Of a stretch of DNA of 64,000 bases, positions 43,271 through 51,393 are shown piece after piece. This stretch comes from JAAFHI01 sp039793685 (GTDB lineage: Bacteria > Acidobacteriota > Blastocatellia > Chloracidobacteriales > Chloracidobacteriaceae): NCBI GenBank assembly GCA_039793685.1, contig JBDRAL010000007.1, positions 95,211-159,210 of the forward strand, given 5' to 3'. The notes beneath the pieces are model-generated. The model was not told where the DNA came from. It worked only from the letters and a program-made list of their open reading frames with translations, and did no database searches. Numbering within the stretch: position 1 is the first letter of the stretch; every line of letters begins with the position of its first letter. Both the position numbers and the translations under genes were made by a program.

Positions 43271-43900
43271 TTAAAGGACGAGGGGCGGAACATCGTACGC
43301 CGCGACCGCCCGCGCCAGTTCCGCCGGATTTCCGTCGAACACGATTCCCTGCCACCGGAGCGCGCGGGCGGCGGCGATGTTGCCAGGCACGTCGTCGATA
43401 AACAGGAGACGTTCCGGCGCGACGCCGAGCGCGGCCCGACAGTGTTCGTAAATTCCCGGCTCCGGTTTGACCAGTGAAATATCGCTGGAAAAAGTCGCGT
43501 GGTCAAACGTCGGCAGCCAATCACAGAGTTCCGTCAGCCGACGACGAAAACTGGTCTGCATGTTCGAGAGGATGGCCGTTTTCTTCCCCGCCGCCCGGAC
43601 CTCCCGCGCCCACCGCGTCACCGGTTCGTTTTCGACCGACCAGCCGCGCGCGTCGAGGTCGGACAGCGCCGCCACCGTGTCCGGCGAAATCGTCGCGCCG
43701 AGCCGTCCGGCGACCGCCGTCCAGTAGGCCGCGTCGTCAAGCGCCCCCCGGTCGAATTCCAGCCGGAATTCACCGAACGCCGCCGTGAACGCATCCCTCG
43801 GCGCACCGAGCCGGGCCGCGAGCGCGTCCACCGTTTCCGGCGACTGCGGACGGCACAATACTTTTCCGAAATCGAATACGACGGCGTGGATGGGGATCAT
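43271..43900 (-). CDS. HAD-superfamily hydrolase
   Basis: 209 residues, HAD-IA type. Nucleophile motif VVFDFGKVLC (DxG in place of DxD, as in many of these phosphatases), cap helices, motif II AILSNMQ, motif III Lys in LVKPEPGIY and motif IV LFIDDVPGNI. It should hydrolyse a small phosphoester; the substrate is not evident. First gene of a minus-strand group with the hypothetical gene and DUF4129. Confidence 0.9.
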   Translation of the reverse strand: MIPIHAVVFDFGKVLCRPQSPETVDALAARLGAPRDAFTAAFGEFRLEFDRGALDDAAYWTAVAGRLGATISPDTVAALSDLDARGWSVENEPVTRWAREVRAAGKKTAILSNMQTSFRRRLTELCDWLPTFDHATFSSDISLVKPEPGIYEHCRAALGVAPERLLFIDDVPGNIAAARALRWQGIVFDGNPAELARAVAAYDVPPLVL

Positions 43901-43910
43901 TTTTTAACGT

Positions 43911-43962
43911 GCCTATGGCTGGCGCCATAGGCTAACGGTATGTCGTCGCCTCCGGCGACTTT
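43911..43962 (+). repeat. REP-like palindrome, copy 2
   Basis: CCTATGGCTGGCGCCATAGG followed by CTAACGGTATGTCGTCG and a second palindrome CGCCTCCGGCG. Full-length form of the family, followed by a C-rich tandem arm. Confidence 0.85.
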
Positions 43963-43980
43963 GGATGATGAGCGACAAAC

Positions 43981-44084
43981 GACTGACGACTGGCTGCTGG
44001 CCGCTGACTGCTAACCGCTAACTGCTGACTGCTAACTACTAACCGCTAACTACTAACCGCTAACCGCTAACCGCTGACTGCTGG
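43981..44084. repeat. CTGGCTG/CTAACCG tandem arm before the glycosyltransferase end
   Basis: About 100 bases of CTGACGACTGGCTGCTGG then CTAACCGCTAACTGC units. In the sense of the glycosyltransferase gene it is the G-rich form and begins at its stop. No complementary arm is present. Confidence 0.82.
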
Positions 44085-46163
44085 CTACGACTTCTCCCAC
44101 GGTTTCGGGACGCGCGGGGGCGTGGCGAGGTCGAAATCCTCGGTGACGAGCGAAAAATTGAGGTTGTAGTAGGGGTCTTGCTCCAGAATGTGCGCCCAGC
44201 GGGTTTTCATGTACGCGATTTCACGCTGGAATCCCGGCAACCGTTCCGGCGTCTGGTCCGAGCCGCGCGAGACGGATTCCAGATGGTACAACTCGGCAAA
44301 CGGCGTCCAGACCATCCGGTAGCCGCGCTCCAGAATTTTCAGGCAGAAATCCACGTCGTTGAACGCGATGGGCAATTCCTGCGCGCTCAGGCCGCCGACT
44401 TCCTCGAACACCGACCGGCGGACGGCGAGGCAGGCCCCGGTCACGGCGGCGAAATTCTGGAGTACATGCGTCCGCGAGAAATATCCGAGGCGGTGGCGAT
44501 CCCAGAACCGGAAGGCATGCCCGGCGACCCCGCCGATGCCAAGCACCACCCCGGCGTGCTGGAGCGTCTCGTTCGCGTAGTACAACTTGGCCCCGACCGC
44601 GCCGACGCCCGGCCGAATCGCGTGGCTCACCATCTCGCCGAGCCATTCGGGATGGATGATCTTGATGTCGTTGTTGAGCAGCAGAAACACGTCGCCCCGC
44701 GCCGCCTCCGCCGCCATGTTGTTGATGGCGGAGAAGTTGAACGGTGCGTCGTAGTCCAGCACGCGTACTTTCGGCTCTTTTTTCAACTGGTCGAAATAGG
44801 CGTAGGTGTCGGGTTCACGACTCTGATTGTTCACGATCAGGATTTCGACGTTGCGGTAATCGGTTTCCCGCAGGATGCCGTCAACCGCCTGCGCGAGCAG
44901 TTTCACCTGATCGCGCGTCCCGATGATGATGCTCACCAGCGGACGCGGCGTGGGTGTCTGAAAGATGACCCGATGAAAGCTGCCGACCGATTTCGTGACC
45001 TCGACCGTTTCACCCAGCCGCTCGAAATGCTCCGCGAGCGCCCGCCGCGCGGCCAGATGCGCGTAGTTTTTCTCCTCGCCGTGCAGCGCGACCGAGCCGG
45101 GAATGATCCGCCAGTGATACAGGACACGCGGAATGTGCCGGATGTGCGACGCCGGTACGCGCTCGATGACCCGCAGGGCCAGATCGTAATCCTGACTCCC
45201 CTCGAAGCCTTCCCGGAAACCGCCGATCTCGGTCAGAACCGACCGGCGATACACCCCGAGATGCGAGACAAAGTTATATGAATAAAAGAGTTCCGGACTC
45301 CAGTCAGGCTTGAAATGCGGGTCCGACCGGACGCCCTCGATGTCGATTTTGTCTTCGTCGCTGTAAATCAGATCGGCGTCGGGATGGGCCGCCAGTTCCT
45401 CGGCCACGCAGTAGAGCGCGTGTTCCGGCAGAACGTCGTCGTGATCGAGCAGGGCGACGAATTCCCCGGTCGCGAGCGCGAGCGCCGAATTCGACGCCGC
45501 CGAGATGTGGCCGTTCGTTTTGCGAAAGACGACCTTGATACGCGAATCGAGCTTGGCGAAGCGGGTTAAAATCTTCCGGATGTGGCGTTTCGATGAACAG
45601 TCGTCGGCGATGCAGAGTTCCCAGTTTTTATAAAGCTGGCCGCGAACCGACTCGATGGCCTCGACGAGCCATTGCTCGTCCACGTTGTACACCGGCATCA
45701 CCACCGAAATCAGCGGCAGGGCGGGAAGTTCGGTGATTCGCCGCCGAATCGCGACGCGGTCAGCGGCGGTCAGCGTGTCAAACCGCGTGACCCACTGCCC
45801 GTACGCCGTTTTGCGCGCCTCGCCGGTCGCCTCCTCGTCCCGCCGCCGGTTGAAGTGCGCCCGGACGGCATCCGTTCCCCCGTCGCGCCACAATTTCAGG
45901 CCCGTCCCGGCGGCGCGGACCAGCCGGTTCGGGTAGCGGGCGTAGTAACCGACCAGCGGCGCGACTTCGCGGCCGGTCTTTTCCGGCGTGACCGGTTCGC
46001 CGGTTTTCAGAAAATGCGAGTAGGCGGCTTCCTCCCCCGCCCGCCGCGTGAGCGTCGCCCGGACCGTCCCGAGGCCGCCGCTCCGCCAGAGCGCCACCGC
46101 CTTGCGCGATGCGCCCCACAGATGTCCGGGATTTCGGAGGTAAAACCAGAAAAGAGACTTCAT
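44085..46163 (-). CDS. Family 2 glycosyltransferase with two catalytic domains
   Basis: 692 residues. Two short related modules open the protein (residues 8-46 and 74-112), each ending in WR-GG-x-x-VRA and EEA. The first GT2 domain begins near 155 (LISVVMPVYNVDEQWLVEAI, LDHDDVLPEHALY, DEDKID); the second near 410 (LVSIIIGTRDQVKLLAQAV, FLLLNNDIKIIHPEWL, FNDVDFCLKILERGYR). Both keep acidic metal motifs (DHDD, NND). Such proteins add two kinds of sugar to a growing surface polysaccharide at the cytoplasmic face. The downstream gene is a Wzt-type ATPase, which fits ABC-dependent export. No ribosome binding site is clear at 46163. Confidence 0.92.
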   Translation of the reverse strand: MKSLFWFYLRNPGHLWGASRKAVALWRSGGLGTVRATLTRRAGEEAAYSHFLKTGEPVTPEKTGREVAPLVGYYARYPNRLVRAAGTGLKLWRDGGTDAVRAHFNRRRDEEATGEARKTAYGQWVTRFDTLTAADRVAIRRRITELPALPLISVVMPVYNVDEQWLVEAIESVRGQLYKNWELCIADDCSSKRHIRKILTRFAKLDSRIKVVFRKTNGHISAASNSALALATGEFVALLDHDDVLPEHALYCVAEELAAHPDADLIYSDEDKIDIEGVRSDPHFKPDWSPELFYSYNFVSHLGVYRRSVLTEIGGFREGFEGSQDYDLALRVIERVPASHIRHIPRVLYHWRIIPGSVALHGEEKNYAHLAARRALAEHFERLGETVEVTKSVGSFHRVIFQTPTPRPLVSIIIGTRDQVKLLAQAVDGILRETDYRNVEILIVNNQSREPDTYAYFDQLKKEPKVRVLDYDAPFNFSAINNMAAEAARGDVFLLLNNDIKIIHPEWLGEMVSHAIRPGVGAVGAKLYYANETLQHAGVVLGIGGVAGHAFRFWDRHRLGYFSRTHVLQNFAAVTGACLAVRRSVFEEVGGLSAQELPIAFNDVDFCLKILERGYRMVWTPFAELYHLESVSRGSDQTPERLPGFQREIAYMKTRWAHILEQDPYYNLNFSLVTEDFDLATPPRVPKPWEKS

Positions 46164-46170
46164 TTGAATC

Positions 46171-46596
46171 AGTCTGGAGTCGTGAGTCTGGAGTCGTGAG
46201 TCAAAAGACGGGAACGTCCAGCGTTAAAGCATTTCCCCGCGTTTTCGCCCAGGCGCTCCGGACGTGGGCGAGAGCGGTGTTCGTTTGCTGACGACCAATT
46301 CACCACCGCGTGGGTGGGTGGAATATTGGGCATAGCCCGTAGCCGCAGCGTTTTTTGCGAGGCTACGGGAAACATGTTTCGCCGTAAAACCCAATAAAAT
46401 CAATGTTTTCACGCATTTCCCCACGTCCTCGCCAAAGCGCTCCGGACGTGGGCTATACCCAATATGTTCAACATTTACTTCCCGGCAGGATGGCTGTACG
46501 CAACCGAAAACTGCTCTCAGGAAATCCCCTGGCGCCGTCCGCGCGGGCCGACCGGTTCGTCCGGTTTTTTGACTTACGACTCCAGGCTTGCGACTT
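46171..46596. repeat. Nested composite element, copy 2
   Basis: Outer GTCTGGAGTCGTGAGTC at 46171-46202 and its complement at 46571-46596. Inside are three core copies: GCGCTCCGGACGTGGGC at about 46250-46270, CATAGCCCGTAGCC to GGCTACGGGAAA (46331-46372), and CCCACGTCCTCGCCAAAGCG to GGGCTATACCC (46413-46460). The edge CAACCGAAAACTGCTCT (46501-46517) matches that of 35570-36013. No gene in this 410-base gap. Confidence 0.83.
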
Positions 46597-47344
46597 GCGG
46601 CGCGGCGGCGAACGCCTGGTCGTACTGCCGGAGGACCTCGGCCGGTTTCCCGATGGCCCGGACCGTTCCGCGGTCGAGCCAGAGCGCTTCGTCGCACCAT
46701 GCGCGGACCGTCATCAGGTCGTGCGTCACGACGATGATCGTTCCCCCGTTGCGTTTGAACTGGTTGAGGCTGGCGATGCACTTGCGGGCGAACGCCTGAT
46801 CGCCGACGGCCAGCACTTCATCCACGAGCAGGATGTCCGGCGCGACGTTGATGGCGACCGAAAAGGCGAGCCGCATCTGCATGCCCGACGAGTAGGTCCG
46901 CACCGGCGCGTCGATGAATTCCTCAAGCTCGGCGTAGGCGACGATGTCGTCGAACTTGGCGCGGAGTTCGCGCGGCGTCAGCCCGAGGACCATCCCGTTG
47001 ATGAAAATGTTTTCCCGACCTGAAAATTCGTGGTGAAACCCGAGGCCGAGGCTCAGCAGCGCGAGGCTCCCGGCAACGGCCACCGAACCGGTCGTCGGTT
47101 TGTGGATGCCCGCGAGAATCTTGAGCAGGGTGCTTTTTCCGGCCCCGTTGCGCCCGACGATGCCGTAGGTCGTTCCCGTCGGAACGGAAAAACTCACGTC
47201 GTTCAGCACCTCAATCGTCTTCGCCTCGCTCGACGACCGGAACAGCTCGCCGTTGAGAACGGCTTCCTTGAGCGTCCGGAACTTGCGGGGCGGAAAGCGT
47301 TTAAAGGTTTTTCCGAGATTGCGGACCTGTACGGCGTCGGACAA
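46574..47344 (-). CDS. Polysaccharide-type ABC transporter ATPase
   Basis: 256 residues of the Wzt/TagH/RfbE group, which drives export of O-antigen or teichoic polymers. Walker A VGRNGAGKSTLL, signature YSSGMQMRLAFS, Walker B DILLVDEVLAVGD and H loop VVTHDLMTV; FRTLKEAVLNG is the typical lead. There is no C-terminal glycan-binding domain. TTG at 47344 is the start, with GGAG eight bases upstream. The permease (Wzm) is not in the window. The last residues VASLES and stop come from the GTCTGGAGTC-type repeat. Confidence 0.92.
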   Translation of the reverse strand: MSDAVQVRNLGKTFKRFPPRKFRTLKEAVLNGELFRSSSEAKTIEVLNDVSFSVPTGTTYGIVGRNGAGKSTLLKILAGIHKPTTGSVAVAGSLALLSLGLGFHHEFSGRENIFINGMVLGLTPRELRAKFDDIVAYAELEEFIDAPVRTYSSGMQMRLAFSVAINVAPDILLVDEVLAVGDQAFARKCIASLNQFKRNGGTIIVVTHDLMTVRAWCDEALWLDRGTVRAIGKPAEVLRQYDQAFAAAPQVASLES

Positions 47345-47415
47345 ATCGAAAACTCCAAAAGGAAGAACTGGACCGAACGGCCATCATGGTCGTCCAGTTT
47401 CGCCGGTGTCAACCA

Positions 47416-47524
47416 CAGTGGTCAGCCGCCAGCGGCCAGTCGCCAGTGGCTAGCAGTTAGCAGTTAGCAGTTAAAGTCGCCGGAGGCGACGACATACCGT
47501 TAGCCTATGGCGCCAGCCATAGGC
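47416..47524. repeat. Tandem arm plus REP-like palindrome, copy 3
   Basis: GGTCAGCCGCCAGCGGCCAG and TAGCAGTTAGCAG units over 47416-47472, then the reverse form of the CCTATGG palindrome over 47473-47524. Confidence 0.83.
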
Positions 47525-47537
47525 AACGGTGATTGAA

Positions 47538-48257
47538 TCATTCCCCATCCCCCGTTCCCGTCCACGCGTTGCTTTCGGCGCGGAGGCGGTCGAGTTCCGC
47601 CTGAAGTTCGGCGTTGCGGGTGGCGAGTTCGGCCTCGTCGGCATCGCGCGGGACGTGAATCGGTTTCCCGTAAAAGATTTTCCCCCGCGAAAAGGGTTTC
47701 GGAATCCGGAACCGGTCCCAACTCTTTATGGTCCAGTAACTTGCAACGCAGATGTCGATGGGCTGAAGCGGCGCGCCACTCAGGCGGGCGAGCATCACCG
47801 CGCCGGGTTTCGCTTCGTAGCGTGGTCCTTTCGGGCCGTCGATGGTGAACGCGGCGTCGTGGCCGTCGCGCAGGCAGCGGGCCATGCCCTTGAGCGCCTG
47901 AATGCTCCCGCGCGTGGCTGATCCGCGCGCCGCGCCGAAGCCGAAAAACTGGATGACCCGCGCGATGATGTCGCCATCCTTGCTTTGGGACGTCATCACC
48001 ACGATGCCGCGTCGTTGAAAGAACGAGGTCGCGGCCAGAATCCGGTTGTGCCAGAAGACGTAGACGATGGGCGTATCGGTCGGAAAATGACCGTGAAGCG
48101 GGTCGGCCAGGTCGCGCAGGTTTTCCCGGTCGAGCCGGAGGGTCAGCGCGAGCAGGCGCAACACGAGGTACGCCAGCGCCGCCGCCAGCCGAATCGTCAG
48201 CCGTTCGCGCGTCGGATAGGCGGAGAGGTCCGCCGGAAGATAGGGATTGAAGGCCAT
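47538..48257 (-). CDS. DUF374 lysophospholipid-type acyltransferase
   Basis: 239 residues. YVFWHNRILAATSFF, MTSQSKDGDIIARVIQFFG, RGSATRGSIQALKGM, FTIDGPKGPRYEAKPGAVML and LSGAPLQPIDI are the marks of DUF374 proteins, cytoplasmic-membrane acyltransferases related to LpxL and PlsC that are thought to modify lipid A or other envelope lipids. An N-terminal amphipathic helix region (LRLLALTLRL) should hold it to the membrane. Start 48257 is an ATG; a longer alternative frame on the same strand is a shadow. Confidence 0.88.
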   Translation of the reverse strand: MAFNPYLPADLSAYPTRERLTIRLAAALAYLVLRLLALTLRLDRENLRDLADPLHGHFPTDTPIVYVFWHNRILAATSFFQRRGIVVMTSQSKDGDIIARVIQFFGFGAARGSATRGSIQALKGMARCLRDGHDAAFTIDGPKGPRYEAKPGAVMLARLSGAPLQPIDICVASYWTIKSWDRFRIPKPFSRGKIFYGKPIHVPRDADEAELATRNAELQAELDRLRAESNAWTGTGDGE

Positions 48258-48435
48258 GAATGAATCGTCGGTCGTCGTTTTCCGTCACCGACCGGATAAA
48301 CGATGCCCGCCGAATCGGCAAGTCGGACGCGCGCCGGATGGCCCCGATTCACGGAACTTTGAAGATTCATTCATCGTACGCGCGCGATCCTATTATTACA
48401 TGTGGTCCTGTCCGACCCGCCCGAAGCCCGCCTTC

Positions 48436-48503
48436 GACTCCCGAGACTCCCGAGACCCTCCAGACTCCAGACTCACGACTCACGACTCCAGACTCGCGAA
48501 TCC
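48436..48503. repeat. GACTCCAGACTCACGACTC tandem arm
   Basis: Units of GACTCCCGA, CCAGACTC and CACGACTC. In the sense of the gene ending at 48507 it is the G-rich GTCTGGAGTC form and starts about four bases after the stop. I find no partner arm in the gap. Confidence 0.8.
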
Positions 48504-48506
48504 AGG

Positions 48507-49031
48507 CTATCCCCGGTTCGCCTGAATCCGTTTCAGCACCAGTCCGGTGATGAACGCCCCGACGAAGGCCGTCGGCAGGTTGAACGCCGCGCCGAGCAGC
48601 GCGACCGTCGGCGGAACGGTCGTCCCCGCGAGCGAGAGCGCCAGCGCGGTCAGCAGGCAGAACGTCGCCGCCGACCCGAAGCTGCCGGGCAGCGAGACGA
48701 AGGTCGGGATGTTCCCGGCGTACTTTTCCTGAATGGCCCGGTTGCGGGCGGCGCGCTTGGCCCCGTCCGGGTCGAGAACGCGGTTGAGCGTCCCGACGAC
48801 GACGCCGAAAACGACGGCGATGCCGACGTAACCCGCGAAGGCGAGGCCGGTGCGGCCGCCGTCGAGCGCGAATGTACTGGAAAGGGCGCGTCCCGCGAGC
48901 GTCAGCGCGCCGAGACTCGTCAGGAAAAAGAAAGTCGCCCAGACGGACGTGATGGCGACCCATTTCGAGTAGCCGATGCGTTGCGGGTTCGGATCGTAGG
49001 CGACGGGCTTGGTCATGGCGGCGGCGGTCAT
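48507..49031 (-). CDS. Membrane protein of unknown function
   Basis: 174 residues with four hydrophobic segments: ITSVWATFFFLTSLGALTLA, GYVGIAVVFGVVVGTL, AATFCLLTALALSLAG and PTAFVGAFITGLVL. A basic loop (DPDGAKRAARNRAIQEKYAG) separates the pairs. GAGG is five bases before the ATG at 49031; the frame above it is repeat sequence. No family recognised. Confidence 0.75.
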   Translation of the reverse strand: MTAAAMTKPVAYDPNPQRIGYSKWVAITSVWATFFFLTSLGALTLAGRALSSTFALDGGRTGLAFAGYVGIAVVFGVVVGTLNRVLDPDGAKRAARNRAIQEKYAGNIPTFVSLPGSFGSAATFCLLTALALSLAGTTVPPTVALLGAAFNLPTAFVGAFITGLVLKRIQANRG

Positions 49032-49038
49032 GGGAACC

Positions 49039-49147
49039 TCAATTTTTGATTGAAGATTGTCGATTGAAGATTTTTGATTGTCGAAGAAGCGATGCCGGAG
49101 AATTGTTCCGGCGCAATCGAAAATCTTCAATCTTCAATCGAAAATCC
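49039..49147. repeat. Inverted GATTGAAGATT repeats
   Basis: Left arm 49039-49083 (ATTTTTGATTGAAGATTGTCG) and right arm 49113-49147 (CAATCTTCAATCGAAAATC). Between them is a GCCGGA...TCCGGC hairpin (49093-49112). The right arm encodes the last residues (SIED) and the stop of the hydrolase. Confidence 0.87.
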
Positions 49148-50017
49148 CAGGAATTTCATCGCGGCGGCGTTGAACGCGGCGGGCGATTCGTCGTGGGGAC
49201 AGTGTCCGCTGTCGGGAATCACGACCGGTTCCGCGTGCGGAATCAGTTCGCGAAAGTTTTTGATGAGGGTCGGCGGAAGCAGCCGGTCGCGGCCGCCCCA
49301 GACGAGCAGGGTCGGGCAGGGGATGCCGTTCGGCGCTTCGATGTAGAAATCGTCCGGATTGCGCGCGACGGCGAGATAGGAAAAAGGTGCGCCGGGGTTG
49401 CGAAGCGGGCGCATGAACAGTTCGACGAGTTCGTCGGTGACGGCGGATTCGTCATAGTAGGCTGATTTCAGGCCGCCGCGCGCCATGTCGGGCGTGGCGA
49501 ACAGCCAGAACGAGACGGCCCGCAGCGCCGGATTGTTCGCGGCGAACCGTAAAACGCGAAAGATCAGGTCCGACGGGACGCGTTTTGGGTAGCCGCTCGG
49601 GTCCACGAGGATGAGCGATTCGGTCCGGTCAGGAAAATCGTGGGCAAACTGCGCCGCGACGAGGCCGCCCATCGAATGTCCGGCGATGGTGGCGCGCTGG
49701 ATGCCGCGTGCGTTCATGAAATCCAGAATCTGGTCGCGCCAGAGCCGGGCGCAGTAGTGAACGTCCGGCATGTCGCTTTCGCCGAACCCGAGCAGGTCGA
49801 GGGCATAGACGGTGGCATTCGCGGCGAGCGCGGGAATGTTGTACCGCCACTGCTCGATCATTGCTCCGTAGCCGTGGATGAGAATGATCGCCTTCCCACC
49901 GCGGTGCGGTGCGGTTTCCCACACGCGGACACGGCCATGCGTCCAGTTCCAGAACGTCTCGACGACTTCGACCGCGGGACCGGCGGGTTCGAGTTCAACT
50001 TGAGCTTGCGCGGACAT
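49127..50017 (-). CDS. Alpha/beta-fold hydrolase
   Basis: 296 residues. Nucleophile elbow AGHSMGGLVAAQ, oxyanion segment ILIHGYGAMIEQW, acid VWGGRDRLLPP and catalytic His in DSGHCPHDE. No signal peptide. It resembles the broad class of esterases, epoxide or C-C hydrolases; the lid (FATPDMARGGLKSAYYD) gives no substrate clue. ATG 50017 is preferred over TTG 50023. Confidence 0.9.
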   Translation of the reverse strand: MSAQAQVELEPAGPAVEVVETFWNWTHGRVRVWETAPHRGGKAIILIHGYGAMIEQWRYNIPALAANATVYALDLLGFGESDMPDVHYCARLWRDQILDFMNARGIQRATIAGHSMGGLVAAQFAHDFPDRTESLILVDPSGYPKRVPSDLIFRVLRFAANNPALRAVSFWLFATPDMARGGLKSAYYDESAVTDELVELFMRPLRNPGAPFSYLAVARNPDDFYIEAPNGIPCPTLLVWGGRDRLLPPTLIKNFRELIPHAEPVVIPDSGHCPHDESPAAFNAAAMKFLGFSIED

Positions 50018-50118
50018 GTGCAAATTCCCCTTTCAAAACCAGCTCAGGGGGAGATTCGCGGGACGCTGCGAGGAAAAATCATTATGGAGCAGCGCGGGCG
50101 CGGGTGCTACCGGAAAAT

Positions 50119-50263
50119 CAGCAGCCAGTAGTCAGCCGTCAGCCGTCAGCAGCCAGTTGCCAGTAGCCAGCGGTCAGTGGTCAGCGGTCAGTCGAGTTGT
50201 TCTTTTCCGGAAAGTGCGCGGAGGCGCACGACATACCGCTAGCCTATGGCGCCAGCCATAGGT
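50119..50263. repeat. GGTCAGTGGTCAG tandem arm plus REP-like palindrome, copy 4
   Basis: 50119-50194 is a run of GTCAGCC, GCCAGTAGCCAG and GGTCAGTGG units. 50211-50263 is the reverse form of the CCTATGG palindrome. Same order and polarity as at 47416-47524. Part of a 305-base gap with no gene. Confidence 0.83.
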
Positions 50264-50322
50264 AAAGCGCGCATTCGGCAGCCGCCGGTAACCGGCCCCA
50301 AGCCGTCAGCAGCCTTCCTTTT

Positions 50323-50853
50323 CTACCGGTCACGACTCACCGCGTAGCTCAACATCTGAATCCCGCTCTTGAACGAACGGACCGATTCGAGCGTCAGTTT
50401 CACGCGCGCGCCGGGCGGCAGAAGCGGCAGCCCTTCCGTCAGCAGGATCGGCATGACGGAGGCTTCGACCGTGTCCACCAGGTTCGCGTCGAACAGCGTC
50501 CGCGCGAAATGGCCGCCGCCGAACAGCCAGATGTCCTTTCCCGGCTGACGTTTAAGGTCGGCGACCGCCTCGACGATATTTTCCGCGACGAAGCGGATAT
50601 TCGGGCGGTCGGGTTCCGTCAGCGTGGTGGACGCCACCACGAGCGACTGACCGAGTAACGGATTGGCGTCGCCCTGCGCCCGGATGGTTTCGTAGGTTTT
50701 CCGGCCCATCACAAAGGTGTCGAACTCGGCGAACAGCGCGGGCATGACCTCCCGGTCGATGTCCGGGTCGGGCAGAATCCAGTCGTAGTCGCCGTCCAAA
50801 CCGGCGATAAAGCCGTCGAGGCTGACGGCGACGTTGTAACGAAGTCGGCGCAT
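50323..50853 (-). CDS. Dihydrofolate reductase-like (RibD C-terminal) protein
   Basis: 176 residues. NVAVSLDGFIAGLDGDYDWI, FVMGRKTYETI, VVASTTLTEPD, DIWLFGGGHFARTLFDANL and VMPILLTEGLPLLP are the marks of the RibD_C/DHFR-like family, NADPH-dependent reductases that are usually of unknown substrate when they stand alone. AAAGGAA is upstream of the ATG. It follows a hypothetical gene by 21 bases. Confidence 0.9.
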   Translation of the reverse strand: MRRLRYNVAVSLDGFIAGLDGDYDWILPDPDIDREVMPALFAEFDTFVMGRKTYETIRAQGDANPLLGQSLVVASTTLTEPDRPNIRFVAENIVEAVADLKRQPGKDIWLFGGGHFARTLFDANLVDTVEASVMPILLTEGLPLLPPGARVKLTLESVRSFKSGIQMLSYAVSRDR

Positions 50854-50874
50854 GGCGAAATTCCTTTCGGCGGA

Positions 50875-51303
50875 TTACCCGTACAGTACGTGACTTCCCG
50901 GCGTCGCGGTTCGGACGTGATGGGCGAATCCCGCGAAAAAAAACGGGATATTGTCGCCGGTATCGCCGTTCAGGCGTCCGCGAACCTTGTCCCACGTCAT
51001 GATCGCCGCGTGAAAGTCGGGTTCGCCGACGACGAGGACAGGCTGTTCGTGGTCGTCAACCCAGAAATAGTCGCCGCCGAACGTCCGCCGTCCGACTTCC
51101 AGCAGGTAGCATCCGAACCGCTGAACCAGAATCCGCGCCTGCGATTCGGAAAAATCGGGAAAAAATTCGGAGGCGTCGTCGAGCATTTCCTCGACGATTT
51201 CCAGGCTCGCCTCGGAATAGTCGAGCGCGGCCCCGTTGCGATTGAGGGTCAATTCGACGGCTTCCGCCGCCATGCGGGAAATCTCGGCTTCAAGTGGGTT
51301 CAT
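50875..51303 (-). CDS. Conserved hypothetical protein
   Basis: 142 residues, acidic, soluble. LEIVEEMLDDASEFFPDF, ILVQRFGCYLLEVGRRTFGG and YFWVDDHEQPVLVVGEP suggest a helical half followed by a small beta sheet. I do not recognise a named family. It is likely co-transcribed with the reductase gene after it. Confidence 0.72.
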   Translation of the reverse strand: MNPLEAEISRMAAEAVELTLNRNGAALDYSEASLEIVEEMLDDASEFFPDFSESQARILVQRFGCYLLEVGRRTFGGDYFWVDDHEQPVLVVGEPDFHAAIMTWDKVRGRLNGDTGDNIPFFFAGFAHHVRTATPGSHVLYG

Positions 51304-51393
51304 GGCTTCACAAAGGACGATGGAAAAGGATTTGCGTTTGGGGTTTTCACGAGACTACAGTTCCCGACATCTTTTTTACAGCGAGAAGCCGTC

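Noticed and set aside
46551..46570. A terminator ACCGG-loop-CCGGT followed by T residues on the plus strand
   Set aside because: No plus-strand gene ends nearby; both flanking genes are on the minus strand, so it is probably incidental.
11490..50263. Insertion sequences as the source of the dispersed palindromes
   Set aside because: No transposase, no IS-like open frame and no target duplications could be seen; the copies are too short to be IS elements.
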